From NCBI RefSeq assembly GCF_000718005.1, contig NZ_JODV01000008.1: a stretch of 64,000 nt of DNA. One strand, given 5' to 3'. The translations under genes were made by a program, and so were the position numbers. This DNA is from Actinoalloteichus_B caeruleus. GTDB taxonomy: Bacteria > Actinomycetota > Actinomycetes > Mycobacteriales > Pseudonocardiaceae. Positions 45,121 to 59,481 of the stretch are shown here, one piece after another. A model generated the notes under the pieces. It was not told where the DNA came from. It saw only the letters and a program-made list of their open reading frames with translations, and did not search any database. Numbering within the stretch: position 1 is the first letter of the stretch; every line of letters starts with the position of its first letter.

Positions 45121-45862
45121 TCTGCCTACCTCCTGCGACAAAACGTCTCGTGGTGCCTCGGTGTCCGGCATCCGCGGGCTGGGGTGACCCCCGCCCCCGC
45201 CGAGGCGACCGGACCACCCCGGCGGACCGCCGGACGACGGGCACCACCGTATCGCCGAACCCCCGTGGACCGCTGCGGACTCGACACGTCGGCGAGTGCG
45301 GACAGCTAACCCGAACAGGGGTGTGGCCGCGGTCAACTGGTCACGGCGCCCTCGGACGTGGTCCCGGCGCGAGCCGGGGGGCGGGTCCTCGCGCCGGCCA
45401 CGGCACGGCGCCGCGCCCCGGCCGCCAGCGAGACGCGCCCCTTCGCTCCTCCTCGTCAGCCACCGCCTGGCTCCGCGCACCCGACCCGAGCTGGCGATCC
45501 GCTCTCCACGGGCCACTCACGGCGCCCCGTCCGCCCCCACCCGCGATCCCGTGGGGCTCGCTGCCGGGTCCGGGCAGCTCGTACTCGGCGACGGGCACGG
45601 TCCGATCCACCCCGCCGCGCGGTCGGTCCTGGCTCCGTGCACCAGGCAGCGCCTCGGCACCGGTGAGGATGGCAGGCGGGCTGGCGCATGGGGGTGGATG
45701 CCTCGGTCAGGGGCGGGCCACCAGGGGCCCGCCGTGTGTCCGCGACACCGGGGGGCGGGTGGCCGGTGGGCGGCGGTGCGGGCGGAGTGGAGGCTGTCGA
45801 CCGGACCGGTTCCCGCCAGGACGGACGGCTGGCCGCTCACGCCAGAACGGATGGGTAGCCGC
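45121..45862. other. 742-bp gap without a convincing gene
   Basis: Open frames here on both strands are Arg/Pro/Gly-rich with no start signals or recognisable motifs. It contains the moxR leader and, at its right end, a tandem repeat shared with the mobA-like stop (45814-45865). It may hold a decayed gene; I see no RNA gene. Confidence 0.5.
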
Positions 45863-45865
45863 TCA
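45814..45865. repeat. Tandem 26-bp imperfect repeat at the end of the mobA-like gene
   Basis: Units 45814-45839 and 45840-45865 agree at 22 of 26 positions (both CGCCAG...GCCGCTCA). The second unit includes the stop codon of the mobA-like gene, so its terminal codons have been duplicated downstream. Confidence 0.65.
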
Positions 45866-46456
45866 GGCCAGTTCGTCGGCCCGCGCGGCCGCCTCCCTGT
45901 CGTCCACGTCGAACGCCTCGGCACCGACCGAGGGCACGTCGACGGCCGGCAGCGCGCCCAGGGTGGACCGCAGGGCGGCGTGCGCGGGATCCTCGGGGAC
46001 CGCCGAGCGCAGGGCGTCCAGCCGCCACAGGCTCACCAGCCACTGCCTGCGTCCCGCGTCATCGACGAGCACGGCGCCGCTGCCGGTCGTCCCCACCAGC
46101 GCCACCGCCAACCGGTGCAGGGTGCCCGGGGTGAGGAAGGGGTGGTCCGCGGCGAGGAGGGCCACGAGGGGGATCCCGGGGCGGGAGTCGGCGGGAGGCA
46201 GCAGGTGGAGTCCGGCGGCGATCCCGGCGACCGGCCCGCCGCCCGGGGGCCGTTCGCGGGTCCAGCGGACCACCGCGCCGGTGGGACGTTCCGGTCCGAC
46301 CACGACCGTGTCGGTGCCGGTGGGTACGGCACCCAGGACGCGGTCCAGCAACGTCGCCCCGCCCACCCGCAGCGTGGTCTTGTCGCCTCCCCCGAAACGG
46401 CGGGAACCCCCGCCGGCGAGGACCAGTGCGTGCTGGACGGGAGCTGCGCTCGTCAC
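45863..46456 (-). CDS. MobA-like nucleotidyltransferase (molybdenum cofactor guanylyltransferase family)
   Basis: 197 aa. N-terminal signature HALVLAGGGSRRFGGGDKTTL is the GT-A nucleotidyltransferase LAGGxSxRxGxxK loop; LVALLAADHPFLTP supplies the metal-binding Asp. It probably transfers GMP to molybdopterin, though the family also contains other NTP transferases. GTG 46456 has AGGAGGG upstream; a longer reading to 46531 lacks a ribosome site. No other molybdopterin gene is in the window. Confidence 0.82.
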   Translation of the reverse strand: MTSAAPVQHALVLAGGGSRRFGGGDKTTLRVGGATLLDRVLGAVPTGTDTVVVGPERPTGAVVRWTRERPPGGGPVAGIAAGLHLLPPADSRPGIPLVALLAADHPFLTPGTLHRLAVALVGTTGSGAVLVDDAGRRQWLVSLWRLDALRSAVPEDPAHAALRSTLGALPAVDVPSVGAEAFDVDDREAAARADELA

Positions 46457-46889
46457 GGTGCCCTCCTGGTTCGGGCCGTCCTCACCCGGTCGGCCGGTGC
46501 ACTCCGCCGTCGGGTCCGGGCCCTCCGGCACCTCGCCTCCCTGGTGGGGAGGCGTCCCTGGCAGGTGTTCCCGATTGCTCGGGCGGGGCTTGCCGCCTCA
46601 CGATCCCCCGCCCCTGCTCGGTTGTCGACCGCGAGGTGCCCGGGCGCCACCTCCCGTGGGGCCGGGACCGGGGACGCGGCGAGCGGGTGCACGACGGGCC
46701 GGGCACCGGCGCCGGGTCGGAACTCAGCCCCCGCCAGTGTCGGCACCCGGGCCGAACGGCCGATGGCCCGATGGGGCAGCGGTGCGCCGCGGGTGCGGAG
46801 GCGCGAGGGAGGAAAGGGGTGGCCGTGGTGCGGGGCGTCAGCCACCGGCCACGTCGGACTCCGGCGACGGCTCCCCGCCACCCGTGCGC
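46457..46889. other. 433-bp gap without a convincing gene
   Basis: Contains a CGCCTCCC-tggtg-GGGAGGCG hairpin (46534-46554) and a further GGGCGGGG/CCCCGCCC pair nearby, possible terminators for the gene at 46890. No open frame has motifs or a good start. Confidence 0.45.
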
Positions 46890-47261
46890 TCAGTCGCGCA
46901 ACCGGACGATGACCGTGACCCGCCCACGCTCGTCCCGGCACGCCACGGCGTGCCCGGCACGTGGGGCACCGTCGAGTTCCAGGCTCAGCGGCCCGCCGGT
47001 GCCCGTGAAGTTGCGCCACCAGTTCTTGGCGTCCGGCAGCTTGACCGGGATGCGCACGTACTCGCCTCGGCGTCGGTAGGCGACCGGGATCGTGAAGCTG
47101 CGGCCCGAACGGCGGCCGGTGTAGGTGACGGTGGTCAGGTAGCGGCGGACCCAACGGCCCCACCGGGGCGACTCGCGCTGGGCGACGGCACAGGTGTTGA
47201 CCCGGTCGACGACCCGCCTGATCCGAACCCCTCCACGACGCATCCGCGTACCCCGATCCAT
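46890..47261 (-). CDS. Small nitroreductase/Ddn-like (DUF385) protein
   Basis: 123 aa. The pattern TVTYTGRRSGRSFTIPVAYRRRGEYVRIPVKLPDAKNW (quoted in parts: TYTGRRSGR, IPVAYRRRG, DAKNWWRN) is that of the deazaflavin-dependent nitroreductase/FDOR-A group, which uses F420 to reduce quinones or other electrophiles. Start ATG 47261; a TAGGGT -10 lies upstream (near 47281-47286). Alternative starts are 47243 and 47303. Confidence 0.72.
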   Translation of the reverse strand: MDRGTRMRRGGVRIRRVVDRVNTCAVAQRESPRWGRWVRRYLTTVTYTGRRSGRSFTIPVAYRRRGEYVRIPVKLPDAKNWWRNFTGTGGPLSLELDGAPRAGHAVACRDERGRVTVIVRLRD

Positions 47262-47322
47262 CTTGTGCGGTCGTCCCCACCCTACCCAGATCGACGCGAA
47301 CACCGGTCGAGCCCTCTGCCGG

Positions 47323-49718
<2,396 letters not shown>

Positions 49719-50070
49719 CGTGGTCTCCCTCCCCTGGTGGTGCGGTGTCGTCGGGGTCCGCCGTTCGCGGTCGGGCGCCGCCCCCGCCGGGGACGTCGGA
49801 GGACGACGGGCACGTGCCGTTCGCGGTCGGTGCGGTTCGCGGGGAACGGGGAACGGGGACGCCCCGGGCGGAGTCCCCGGCAGCCGGTCCGCGCCCCGGG
49901 GTCGGAGCGCCCGTGCCGGCGCCCCGCGCACCCGAAACCTGACCGGCGCCCCGGTGCCGGGTGGTCGGGCCTGCTGACAGCGGCCGAGCCCGGAACGGCG
50001 ACGGCGGCGGTCGGCGCCCGAGGAGGCCCGGTCGTCCCACGTGGCGCGGCGGCCCCGGGCGCTGGGCGGA
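49719..50070. other. 352-bp gap with short repeats
   Basis: Holds a 15-bp direct repeat, GCCGTTCGCGGTCGG, at 49760-49774 and 49816-49830 (56 bp apart), and two-and-a-half tandem GGGGAAC units at 49841-49860. It is the likely promoter region of the UvrA-like gene. No gene is seen. Confidence 0.5.
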
Positions 50071-50481
50071 TCAGCGCAGTTCCTGGATGCGGAGCAGGTT
50101 GCCCGAGGGATCGCGGACGGCACCATCCCGAATCCCGTACGGCTGTTCCACCGGGTCCTGGACGATGTCGGCGTCCGCCTCGCGCAGCCGGTGGAAGGTG
50201 CCGTCCAGGTCCCGGGTGGCCAGGAGGATGCCGGCGTAGGTCCCCTTGGCCATCATCTCGGTGATCGCGCGCCGCTCCGAGTCCGTGACACCGGGGTCGG
50301 CGGCCGGGGGTTGGAGGACGATGGACGTGCCGGGCTGGCCGGTGGGGCCGACCGTGATCCACCGCATCCCCCCGTACCCGACGTCGTTCCGGACCTCGAA
50401 GCCGAGGACGTCGCGGTAGAAGACGAGGGAGGCGTCGGGATCGGTGTGCGGGAGGAAGCTGGCGTGGATGGTGACGTCCAT
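50071..50481 (-). CDS. VOC-superfamily (glyoxalase-like) protein
   Basis: 136 aa. Two beta-alpha-beta-beta-beta modules: MDVTIHASFLPHTDPDASLVFYRDVLGFE... and YAGILLATRDLDGTFHRL...AVRDPSGNLLRIQE (parts). Metal ligands of this fold include the N-terminal His and the C-terminal Glu. Substrate unknown: could be a dioxygenase-like, isomerase or antibiotic-binding protein. It precedes the UvrA-like gene on the same strand; the two often co-occur in actinomycetes as resistance-type pairs (inference). Confidence 0.85.
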   Translation of the reverse strand: MDVTIHASFLPHTDPDASLVFYRDVLGFEVRNDVGYGGMRWITVGPTGQPGTSIVLQPPAADPGVTDSERRAITEMMAKGTYAGILLATRDLDGTFHRLREADADIVQDPVEQPYGIRDGAVRDPSGNLLRIQELR

Positions 50482-51225
50482 GTCGGCCAGGCTAGATGCG
50501 GCTCGGCACCCCCGCTTCTCGGTTCCTGACCGGACCGGTGCCGCTGCTGGTGACGTCCGCGCCCGGGGTCGGGGAAGCGGTGGGCGGTGCCGTGCGGGTG
50601 GCTGGCCGGCACTGCTCGCGCCTGACGACGCGGCACCGGGTTGGTGACGCGGCCGGTGGCAGGGTTCCCCACCGGCCTGGGTCCTGGTGCCTCCCGGCCT
50701 GGGCGCGGAGGGCTGGGAGGGGGACGTCCGGCCCGAGGATCACCGCTCGTCCCACCGCCGAAGGGCCGGGACCAGTACCGCTGGACGCCGTTCCTCGGCT
50801 CGCCGGGAGGGACCGCCCCCGCTCCCCTGTTACCTTTTCCGTAGCTCCTGATCAAGGAGTCATGGTCGCCAGGCCCGGCATGACTGACGCCCCCGGTCGA
50901 ACCCATCGTCCGGGGGTGGTGTCACCGGACCTGGTGGCGTCGAAGGACCGCTGGACAGGGACACGGCCACCAACACGGTAGGTCCCGTCGTCACGTGGGT
51001 GCCGGCCATCGAGGCTCGACCGGCGACCACCCGCGACGAACGAACGGCATGGTGGATGAACAGCGGTTTCGGGGTGTTCCTCGGCCTGGGCGTCGGCAAG
51101 GGCGAACGCCACGCCGTCGGGCACGGCGGCACACCTCCCCGGGCCGCGCACCCCGGGTTCCCGCCCGTGGTCCGGGGTAGCCGACGGCGCGCGTGGGCCG
51201 AGGACGTCAGCGCGGGCGCGCCCGC
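50482..51225. other. 744-bp gap, mostly non-coding
   Basis: The gap separates the VOC and NlpC/P60 genes. The only supported feature is a possible 39-aa reading frame at 50862. An AT-richer patch (50830-50865) lies just before it. I see no RNA gene, riboswitch or mobile element. Confidence 0.45.
50862..50981 (+). CDS. Possible small protein, 39 aa
   Basis: ATG 50862 has a perfect AAGGAG ribosome site 2-3 nt closer than ideal, within an AT-richer patch. The peptide (MVARPGMTDAPGRTHRPG...) has no recognisable motif or membrane segment. An internal ATG lies at codon 7. It could be a real small gene or chance. Confidence 0.25.
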   Translation: MVARPGMTDAPGRTHRPGVVSPDLVASKDRWTGTRPPTR

Positions 51226-52563
51226 TCAGACGAGGCGAACGGCGTGCGGCACGACGCCCCCGTAGCGCATCGGGGTGACCCTGACGTGGCCGCCGGAGTA
51301 GGGCGCCTCGACGATCAGGCCGTCGCCGAGGTACAGGGCGACGTGGTAGATCCTGCCGCCGGTCGCCCAGAACACGAGGTCACCGCGTCGCTTCTCGGCG
51401 AGGGGCACCCGCCGGCCGGCCTCGTACTGGTAGCCGCTGTACTTGGGGATGGCCACCCCGATACCGGCGTAGGCGTAGAGCATGAGCCCCGAACAGTCGA
51501 AGCCGACCTTCCGGTAGTCCCCGTGGGTGTCGGCGACCCCGCCGTCGCGGACCCCGAGCGTGGGCCCGTTCGCGTTGCCCCCTCCCCAGGAGTAGGGCAC
51601 TCCCACCTGGGCCAGGGCGCGGCGCACCACCGTCTCGATCGCGGCGTCGGCGTCGGCGGGTGGAGCGGGAAGGCTCGGCGCGGGGTGGGTTTCGCCAGGG
51701 GCGAGGGCGCCCGGGTCGACCTGCTGGGGGTTGACCTGGAGCGCGGCCAGCCGGTCGTCCTCCTCCTGACGCCACCGCTCGTACTGGCGCCGCTGCCGTT
51801 CCAGTCCGTCGACCCGGTCGCGAGCCGCGTCCAGTTCCTCCTGGACCTCCTCGCGTTCTCGTTCGATCTCGGCGGCGAGCGACCGTTGTTCGTCCTCGGC
51901 CTCACGGGCGGCCCGGTAGGCGGTGTCCGCGGCCCGTTCCGCCTCGAGGGCGGCGTCGGCGCTGGCCCGCGCCTCGCGCAGGGTGTCGCGGGCCGCGGCG
52001 TCCTTGTTGGCCTTGTCGGTGCTGACGTGCTGCAGCTCCTCCATCGCGGCCTGGTGGCTCTCGCCGACGGCGTCCAGGTACTGCGCGCGGTCCAGCAGGT
52101 CCTTGGGGCTGCTGGCGCCGAGGTAGGCGCCGAGGGAGTTGACGGCCCCGCCGCCCTGGTAGCTCTCGGAGGCGAAGGAGTCCATGTCGGTCCGCAGCGC
52201 GGCCAGCCGGTCTCCCACGTCACGCGCGGCCTCGGCGGCCTCGGCGGCCCTGTCCTCCGCCTCCTGGTGGCGCCACCGCGCCCTGTCGAGGTCCACCTGT
52301 GCTCGGCTCGCGTCCTCGCGGCGCAGCGCCACCTCGGTGAGCACGGCATCCAGTCGCGCCTCGACCTCGGCCAGCCGGCCGGTGAGGCGCCCGACTCTGG
52401 CCGCGTTCGCGTCGACTTCCGCCCGTTGGCCGTCGATGTCGGAGTCCGAGGGGTTGGGCGGCGGTGCGGCCAGGGACGATCCGGCGAGGCCGACCGTGAG
52501 CAGCGCGCCCAGGCCACCGACGAGCAGTCCTCGTACCGGTTCACGTCCCCGCACCGTGCTCAC
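51226..52563 (-). CDS. Secreted NlpC/P60 peptidoglycan endopeptidase (RipA-like)
   Basis: 445 aa. A signal peptide (VRGLLVGGLGALLTVGLAGSSLA) leads to a long coiled coil (~35-260) and a C-terminal NlpC/P60 domain with catalytic Cys in VGFDCSGLM, His in YHVALYLG and a third His in the final strand. It cleaves D-Glu-DAP bonds for cell separation; the coiled coil probably autoinhibits or recruits it. GTG 52563 begins the signal peptide; an upstream start at 52692 would add 43 polar residues and spoil the signal. An insertion (NGPTLGVRDGGVADTHGDY) sits just before the catalytic Cys. Confidence 0.9.
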   Translation of the reverse strand: MSTVRGREPVRGLLVGGLGALLTVGLAGSSLAAPPPNPSDSDIDGQRAEVDANAARVGRLTGRLAEVEARLDAVLTEVALRREDASRAQVDLDRARWRHQEAEDRAAEAAEAARDVGDRLAALRTDMDSFASESYQGGGAVNSLGAYLGASSPKDLLDRAQYLDAVGESHQAAMEELQHVSTDKANKDAAARDTLREARASADAALEAERAADTAYRAAREAEDEQRSLAAEIEREREEVQEELDAARDRVDGLERQRRQYERWRQEEDDRLAALQVNPQQVDPGALAPGETHPAPSLPAPPADADAAIETVVRRALAQVGVPYSWGGGNANGPTLGVRDGGVADTHGDYRKVGFDCSGLMLYAYAGIGVAIPKYSGYQYEAGRRVPLAEKRRGDLVFWATGGRIYHVALYLGDGLIVEAPYSGGHVRVTPMRYGGVVPHAVRLV

Positions 52564-52804
52564 CCCCGCCGACCAGCCCGGGCACTCACCACCGTCGTGC
52601 GCGTCGCGGTGGGTCGCCCCGGACACCTCGCCATCGCGTGAGCAACTGTGCACCAGGGCATCAGGAGTGGCCATTCGTCGCAGCTGTCCCACCAGTCACG
52701 TACATCACGCCGGGCGCAGGAGAACCGCTGCTCATCTCGGGGTGGTTCCGGCTCCGACCGCCGGAGTCGTTTCGCCCGTCCGGGTGAGCTGCGAGACTGC
52801 GTCC

Positions 52805-53263
52805 GTGCGTGCGAAGGCCGGGAGGACCGCCTCGGTGGTGAGTGGTGCCGGACTGGTCGTGGCGGTGGTGGGCACGTTCCTGCCGTGGTTGAGGTCCGGC
52901 ACGACGTACCGGGACAGCCACCAGACCGTGGGAGTGCTGCGCCGGTTCGGCCTGGTGGAGGGCACTCCGGTGGAGTACCTGCTCCCCGGGTGGCCGATGC
53001 TGGTCCCCCTGGCGGCGGCGATCCTGCTGCTGCACCTGGCGGGGTGGTCGAGGACGGGTGCGGCGCTCGGCGTGGTTTTCTCGCTCCTCGCGGGAACCGT
53101 GGGGGTCATCGCGAGCGTCCAAGGGATCACCAGCGCCGGCCTGATCACGGTCATGGCCCTCGGCCCCGTCACGACCGCACTGGGGGCGGTCGTGGTCCTC
53201 ATCGGCAGCCTCGGCGCGCTCGTCGTCCACCGGACGACGTTCCATCGGCAACAGGAGAAGTGA
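52805..53263 (+). CDS. Small membrane protein, 152 aa
   Basis: Four hydrophobic helices (VVSGAGLVVAVVGTFLPWL; PMLVPLAAAILLLHLAG; ALGVVFSLLAGTVGVIASV; ITVMALGPVTTALGAVVVLIG). No recognised family. GTG 52805 follows GAGACT with 6 nt between, like the other leaderless starts. The next gene begins 1 bp after its stop, so they form an operon. Divergent from the NlpC/P60 gene. Confidence 0.72.
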   Translation: MRAKAGRTASVVSGAGLVVAVVGTFLPWLRSGTTYRDSHQTVGVLRRFGLVEGTPVEYLLPGWPMLVPLAAAILLLHLAGWSRTGAALGVVFSLLAGTVGVIASVQGITSAGLITVMALGPVTTALGAVVVLIGSLGALVVHRTTFHRQQEK

Positions 53264-53264
53264 C

Positions 53265-54710
53265 GTGACCTACCCACCGGGACCCGGAAACCCGTGGCAG
53301 CCTGAGCAGCCCGGCCCGGACCAGCATGCCCCGTACGCCCCTGGGCCAGCTGGGCCGCCCCCGGGAACCCCGCCACACGGTGGCGGCCACCCGCAGCCGC
53401 CGCAGGGTTACCAGTACCCGCAGCAGGGTCAGCCCTACCCGGGGCAGTTACCGCCCGGCGGCCCCGGTGGTTTTCCCGGCGGCCCCGGTCAGCCACCGCC
53501 GGCGAAGAACCGGCGCACCGGCCTGCTCGTCGGTTCGCTGGTCGGTGTGGTCGCGGTGGGCGCGGCGGCCGTGGGCAGCTACTTCGCCTTCGGCAACGGT
53601 TCCGCCGCGGCGTCCGGTGAGGCTGATCCGGCCAGCGCGGCGAGTCGGCTGCTCACGGCCGTCGAGCAGGAGGACGCCGTCGGCCTCCTCGAGTCGCTCG
53701 CACCGGCGGAGGCCAGGCTGAGCGCCGACTACTTCGAGATCATGACCGGGGAGTTGACCCGGATCGGGATCTTCGACGAGTCCGCCGACCCCGCCGCGCT
53801 GAGCTTCAATGGCTCACTCGAGGGTCTGGCGTTCGACGAGGCGGCCGAGGAACGGGTGAACGAGCACCTCGTCATCAACTCGGTGTCCTCCGGGACGCTC
53901 ACCCTGGAGAGCGCGTCGCCCGAGGACATGCCCTTCTCGGACAAGGTCCTGGACGTCATGCCCGAGCTCCCGGACACCACCGCCGAAAGCGAGACCATCG
54001 ACCTGGCCAGCCTGCCGGAGACCGGCCAGCCGCTGCGGATCGCGACCATCCAGGTCGACGGCGAGTGGTACCCGAGCATGTTCTACACCGTGGCGGACTT
54101 CGCGCTGCGGGAGTCGGGCATGGGGTGGCCGAGGGACTCCGTCCCGGCCGTCGGGGCTGACTCCCCCGAGGCGGCCGTCGAGCAGCTGGTGACGGCGGCG
54201 TTGGACGTGGATGTTCGCCGGTTGGTGGAACTGCTGCCGCCCGACGAGATGGCCGTGGTCCACGACCTCGGCCCGCTCCTGCTGGAGGCGGTGGGGCAGA
54301 CCGAGCCGACGGGGGCGCGCCTGGTGGAGCTGAACACGTCGACCACCGACGTGACGGGTGGGACGCGGGTCTCCCTCGACCACGTGTCCCTGGAGGTGAA
54401 CGGCGAGCAGGTGTCGATCCAGCGGGATGGCGACTGCCTCCAGGCCACCGGACCGCAGGGCTCGGAGCGGCTGTGCCCGGTGGAACAGGCTCGGATGAGC
54501 CTGTCGCAGGACCCCGCGTTCCCGCAGGAGGCGTTGCCGTTCATCGAGCGTCTCGCCGAGAACGTGCTGGGGGCGGGGATCGTGACGGTCGAGGTGGACG
54601 GCGAGTGGTACGTGAGCCCGTTCCGCACCGGGATCGACCTGATGGCGGTCGTGTTGAGCAGCGTGGAGCCCGAGGACATCGACGCGCTGCTGGCGGAGGC
54701 CCCGCGCTGA
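53265..54710 (+). CDS. Membrane-anchored extracellular protein with internal duplication
   Basis: 481 aa. A Pro/Gly/Gln-rich cytoplasmic N-terminus (~80 residues), one membrane helix (GLLVGSLVGVVAVGAAAVGSYFAF) and a large acidic external domain. That domain holds two related halves, each ending in a DGEWY motif (IATIQVDGEWYPSMFYT and IVTVEVDGEWYVSPFRT), suggesting an ancient duplication. The architecture resembles actinobacterial sensor or lipoprotein-like anchors; function unknown. GTG 53265 with AGGAG 7 nt upstream. Confidence 0.78.
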   Translation: MTYPPGPGNPWQPEQPGPDQHAPYAPGPAGPPPGTPPHGGGHPQPPQGYQYPQQGQPYPGQLPPGGPGGFPGGPGQPPPAKNRRTGLLVGSLVGVVAVGAAAVGSYFAFGNGSAAASGEADPASAASRLLTAVEQEDAVGLLESLAPAEARLSADYFEIMTGELTRIGIFDESADPAALSFNGSLEGLAFDEAAEERVNEHLVINSVSSGTLTLESASPEDMPFSDKVLDVMPELPDTTAESETIDLASLPETGQPLRIATIQVDGEWYPSMFYTVADFALRESGMGWPRDSVPAVGADSPEAAVEQLVTAALDVDVRRLVELLPPDEMAVVHDLGPLLLEAVGQTEPTGARLVELNTSTTDVTGGTRVSLDHVSLEVNGEQVSIQRDGDCLQATGPQGSERLCPVEQARMSLSQDPAFPQEALPFIERLAENVLGAGIVTVEVDGEWYVSPFRTGIDLMAVVLSSVEPEDIDALLAEAPR

Positions 54711-54773
54711 TCCGGTCGCCCGCGAACCGCTCCGTGACGTGGTGGTACCTCGACCCGGAAACCGCACCCCGCC

Positions 54774-54803
54774 TTGAAAACCAAAAAAGGACAAGCGTAC
54801 TGT
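54774..54803 (+). promoter_or_regulatory. Promoter of acnA
   Basis: -35 TTGAAA (54774-54779), 18-nt spacer containing an A-tract, -10 TACTGT (54798-54803). Predicted start near 54810, a ~95-nt leader. Confidence 0.65.
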
Positions 54804-54904
54804 TTGTGCTGCGGCGAGGTCGATCGGCACGGCAGAACCGGCTGGGCCAGACTTGACCCGTCTCCCGAACTGACCTTGCACCGTCGCGAGATGGAGTGTT
54901 TGAC

Positions 54905-57706
<2,802 letters not shown>

Positions 57707-57726
57707 TCCAGGCGTGCCGAGCGCGG

Positions 57727-57765
57727 CGGCGCGGTGACCCCCGAACCCGGGCGGTCACCGCGCCG
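57727..57765. terminator. acnA/dacB terminator
   Basis: CGGCGCGGTGACC and GGTCACCGCGCCG are perfect 13-bp arms around a 13-nt loop, then TTCTCG, between the convergent stops at 57706 and 57840. Confidence 0.75.
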
Positions 57766-57839
57766 TTCTCGTATCGCCGGGCCCGTGCCGACGGCCCCGA
57801 CGGCGGTCCGGTGCTGGTGCGTGGCGCACCCGCTGGGTG

Positions 57840-59438
57840 TCAGCAGCCAGCCGGTACCCAGGAGCACTCGAGGACGGACTCGTCGACGCCGGTCGCGGGG
57901 TCGTCCGAGGGCGACACCGGAGCGCCGGTGGCACGCGACATGGGCAGTGGCCGGTCCTCCGCGCCCCGGTACTCCGCCAGCCGGACCGCGACGGCGTCCT
58001 CGACGTCGCGCGGGCTGGGCGAGAGGTAGTTGTTGGACAGGATCGAGAACACCAACGGTTGGCCGTCGGTGGCGGTGACGTACCCCGACAGCCCCGTCAC
58101 GCCGGTCAGGGAACCGGTCTTGGCCAGCACGTTGCCCTCCGCCTCCGTGCCGGCCATCCGCGACCGCAGCGTGCCCCCGACCAGGCGGTCGGGATCGCCG
58201 GCCACCGGTAGCGACGCCAGGAACACCTCGAACCAGGGCTCCTCGCGCGCCTGGACGAGGAGGTCGGCGAGCTGGCCGGCGGTCACCATGTCCATCCGGG
58301 ACAGGCCCGATCCGTCGACCATCCGGTAGCCGCCAGCGGGCAGGCCCAGCTCGGCCAGCTCCTCGGAGAGGACCTCGGTGCCGGCCGCCCAGGTCCCGGA
58401 ACCCCGGAGCTCGGCCCCCAGGGTCTTCACGAGGATCTCGGCGTGGCCGTTGTTGCTCAGCTTCATGAAGGGCACCAGCAGTTCCCGCAGCGGCATCGAC
58501 TCGCGGACCGCGAGCTGAACGGCGTCCTCCGGCGTCGCGCCACGGCGGATCCCGCCGTTCACCCTGATCCCCGCCTCGTCGAGAGCGCTCCGGAGCACGT
58601 CCGCCGCGTACCCGGTGGGGTCGTCGACGGTGCTGTACCGCTCCACCGGGCCGGAACCCGCCGCCAGCGAGCCCCGCACGACGATGTCGTTGCCGCCCCG
58701 TCGCCGTTCCACCGCGAAGCCGGCCGCGTCCTCCGCCATCGCGGTGGTGGACTGGTTGACGACCCGGACGTGGTCGGTCGGGGGTACCACCTCCACGGTC
58801 GTCGGGTCGCCGGGCCGGTCGCCCGGCACGACGCGCACGACGACGGTCCCGGAGTCGTAGTCGGTGTCCGGCGCGACGGTGAGCGCGGAGATCTGCGCCG
58901 AGTAGTAGTACGGCTCGTCGTCCCAGGACCAGCCAACCCCCAACGGGACCTCGTCGAACCAGGTGTCGTCGGCCACGAGGTCGCCGCGCACGACCCGCAC
59001 CCCTGCCTCGACCAGCCGTTCGGCGAGTTCCGCGTAGTCCTCGGCCAACATGGTCGGGTCGCCGGTCCCCCGGAGGTGGAGGTCGCCAGGGAGGGCGCCT
59101 CCCCTGGGCGGGGAGGCGGCGTGCAGGCTGGTCGTGAACCGGTGGTCGGGGCCCAGCGCGGACAGCGCGGCCGCCGCGGTGAGCAGCTTGCCGTTGGAGG
59201 CGGGGAGCAGCAGGTCGGAGCCGCCCCGGTCGTACAGGGTCTCACCGGTCTCCGCGGACCGCACCACCACCGCGGTCCGCGCTCCCGCGAGCCGGGGATC
59301 GTCGAGGATGCGGTCGAGGTCGGCGGTGAGGGCGGCGCGGCCGGTGGGGTCGGACGAGGCGGTCGCGGTGACGGCGGCCCCGGCGAGCAGCACGAGGCTG
59401 ATCCCGAGCGCCAGGAGTGAGGTCGGTCGTCTGGCCAT
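57840..59438 (-). CDS. dacB: D-alanyl-D-alanine carboxypeptidase/endopeptidase (PBP4, DacB)
   Basis: 532 aa, class C low-molecular-mass penicillin-binding protein (MEROPS S13). Signal peptide MARRPTSLLALGISLVLLAG...; SxxK is SNGK in LPASNGKLLTAA, SxN is SNN in MKLSNNGHAE, and KTG is in VLAKTGSLTG. A long insertion between SxxK and SxN is typical of the family. It trims peptidoglycan outside the membrane. ATG 59438 with GGAGG 6-7 nt upstream. Confidence 0.93.
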   Translation of the reverse strand: MARRPTSLLALGISLVLLAGAAVTATASSDPTGRAALTADLDRILDDPRLAGARTAVVVRSAETGETLYDRGGSDLLLPASNGKLLTAAAALSALGPDHRFTTSLHAASPPRGGALPGDLHLRGTGDPTMLAEDYAELAERLVEAGVRVVRGDLVADDTWFDEVPLGVGWSWDDEPYYYSAQISALTVAPDTDYDSGTVVVRVVPGDRPGDPTTVEVVPPTDHVRVVNQSTTAMAEDAAGFAVERRRGGNDIVVRGSLAAGSGPVERYSTVDDPTGYAADVLRSALDEAGIRVNGGIRRGATPEDAVQLAVRESMPLRELLVPFMKLSNNGHAEILVKTLGAELRGSGTWAAGTEVLSEELAELGLPAGGYRMVDGSGLSRMDMVTAGQLADLLVQAREEPWFEVFLASLPVAGDPDRLVGGTLRSRMAGTEAEGNVLAKTGSLTGVTGLSGYVTATDGQPLVFSILSNNYLSPSPRDVEDAVAVRLAEYRGAEDRPLPMSRATGAPVSPSDDPATGVDESVLECSWVPAGC

Positions 59439-59481
59439 CGCTGCCTCCACGAGTGTGCGTGAGCCCCCGACGAGCCGAAAA

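Noticed and set aside
44015..45247. In-frame extension of the DUF58 gene
   Set aside because: It lies inside moxR in another frame; GTG 44014 overlapping the moxR stop is the natural start.
52564..52804. c-di-AMP (ydaO) riboswitch before the NlpC/P60 gene
   Set aside because: Such elements occur before some actinobacterial wall hydrolases, but the space is short and shows none of the conserved sequence blocks I would expect.
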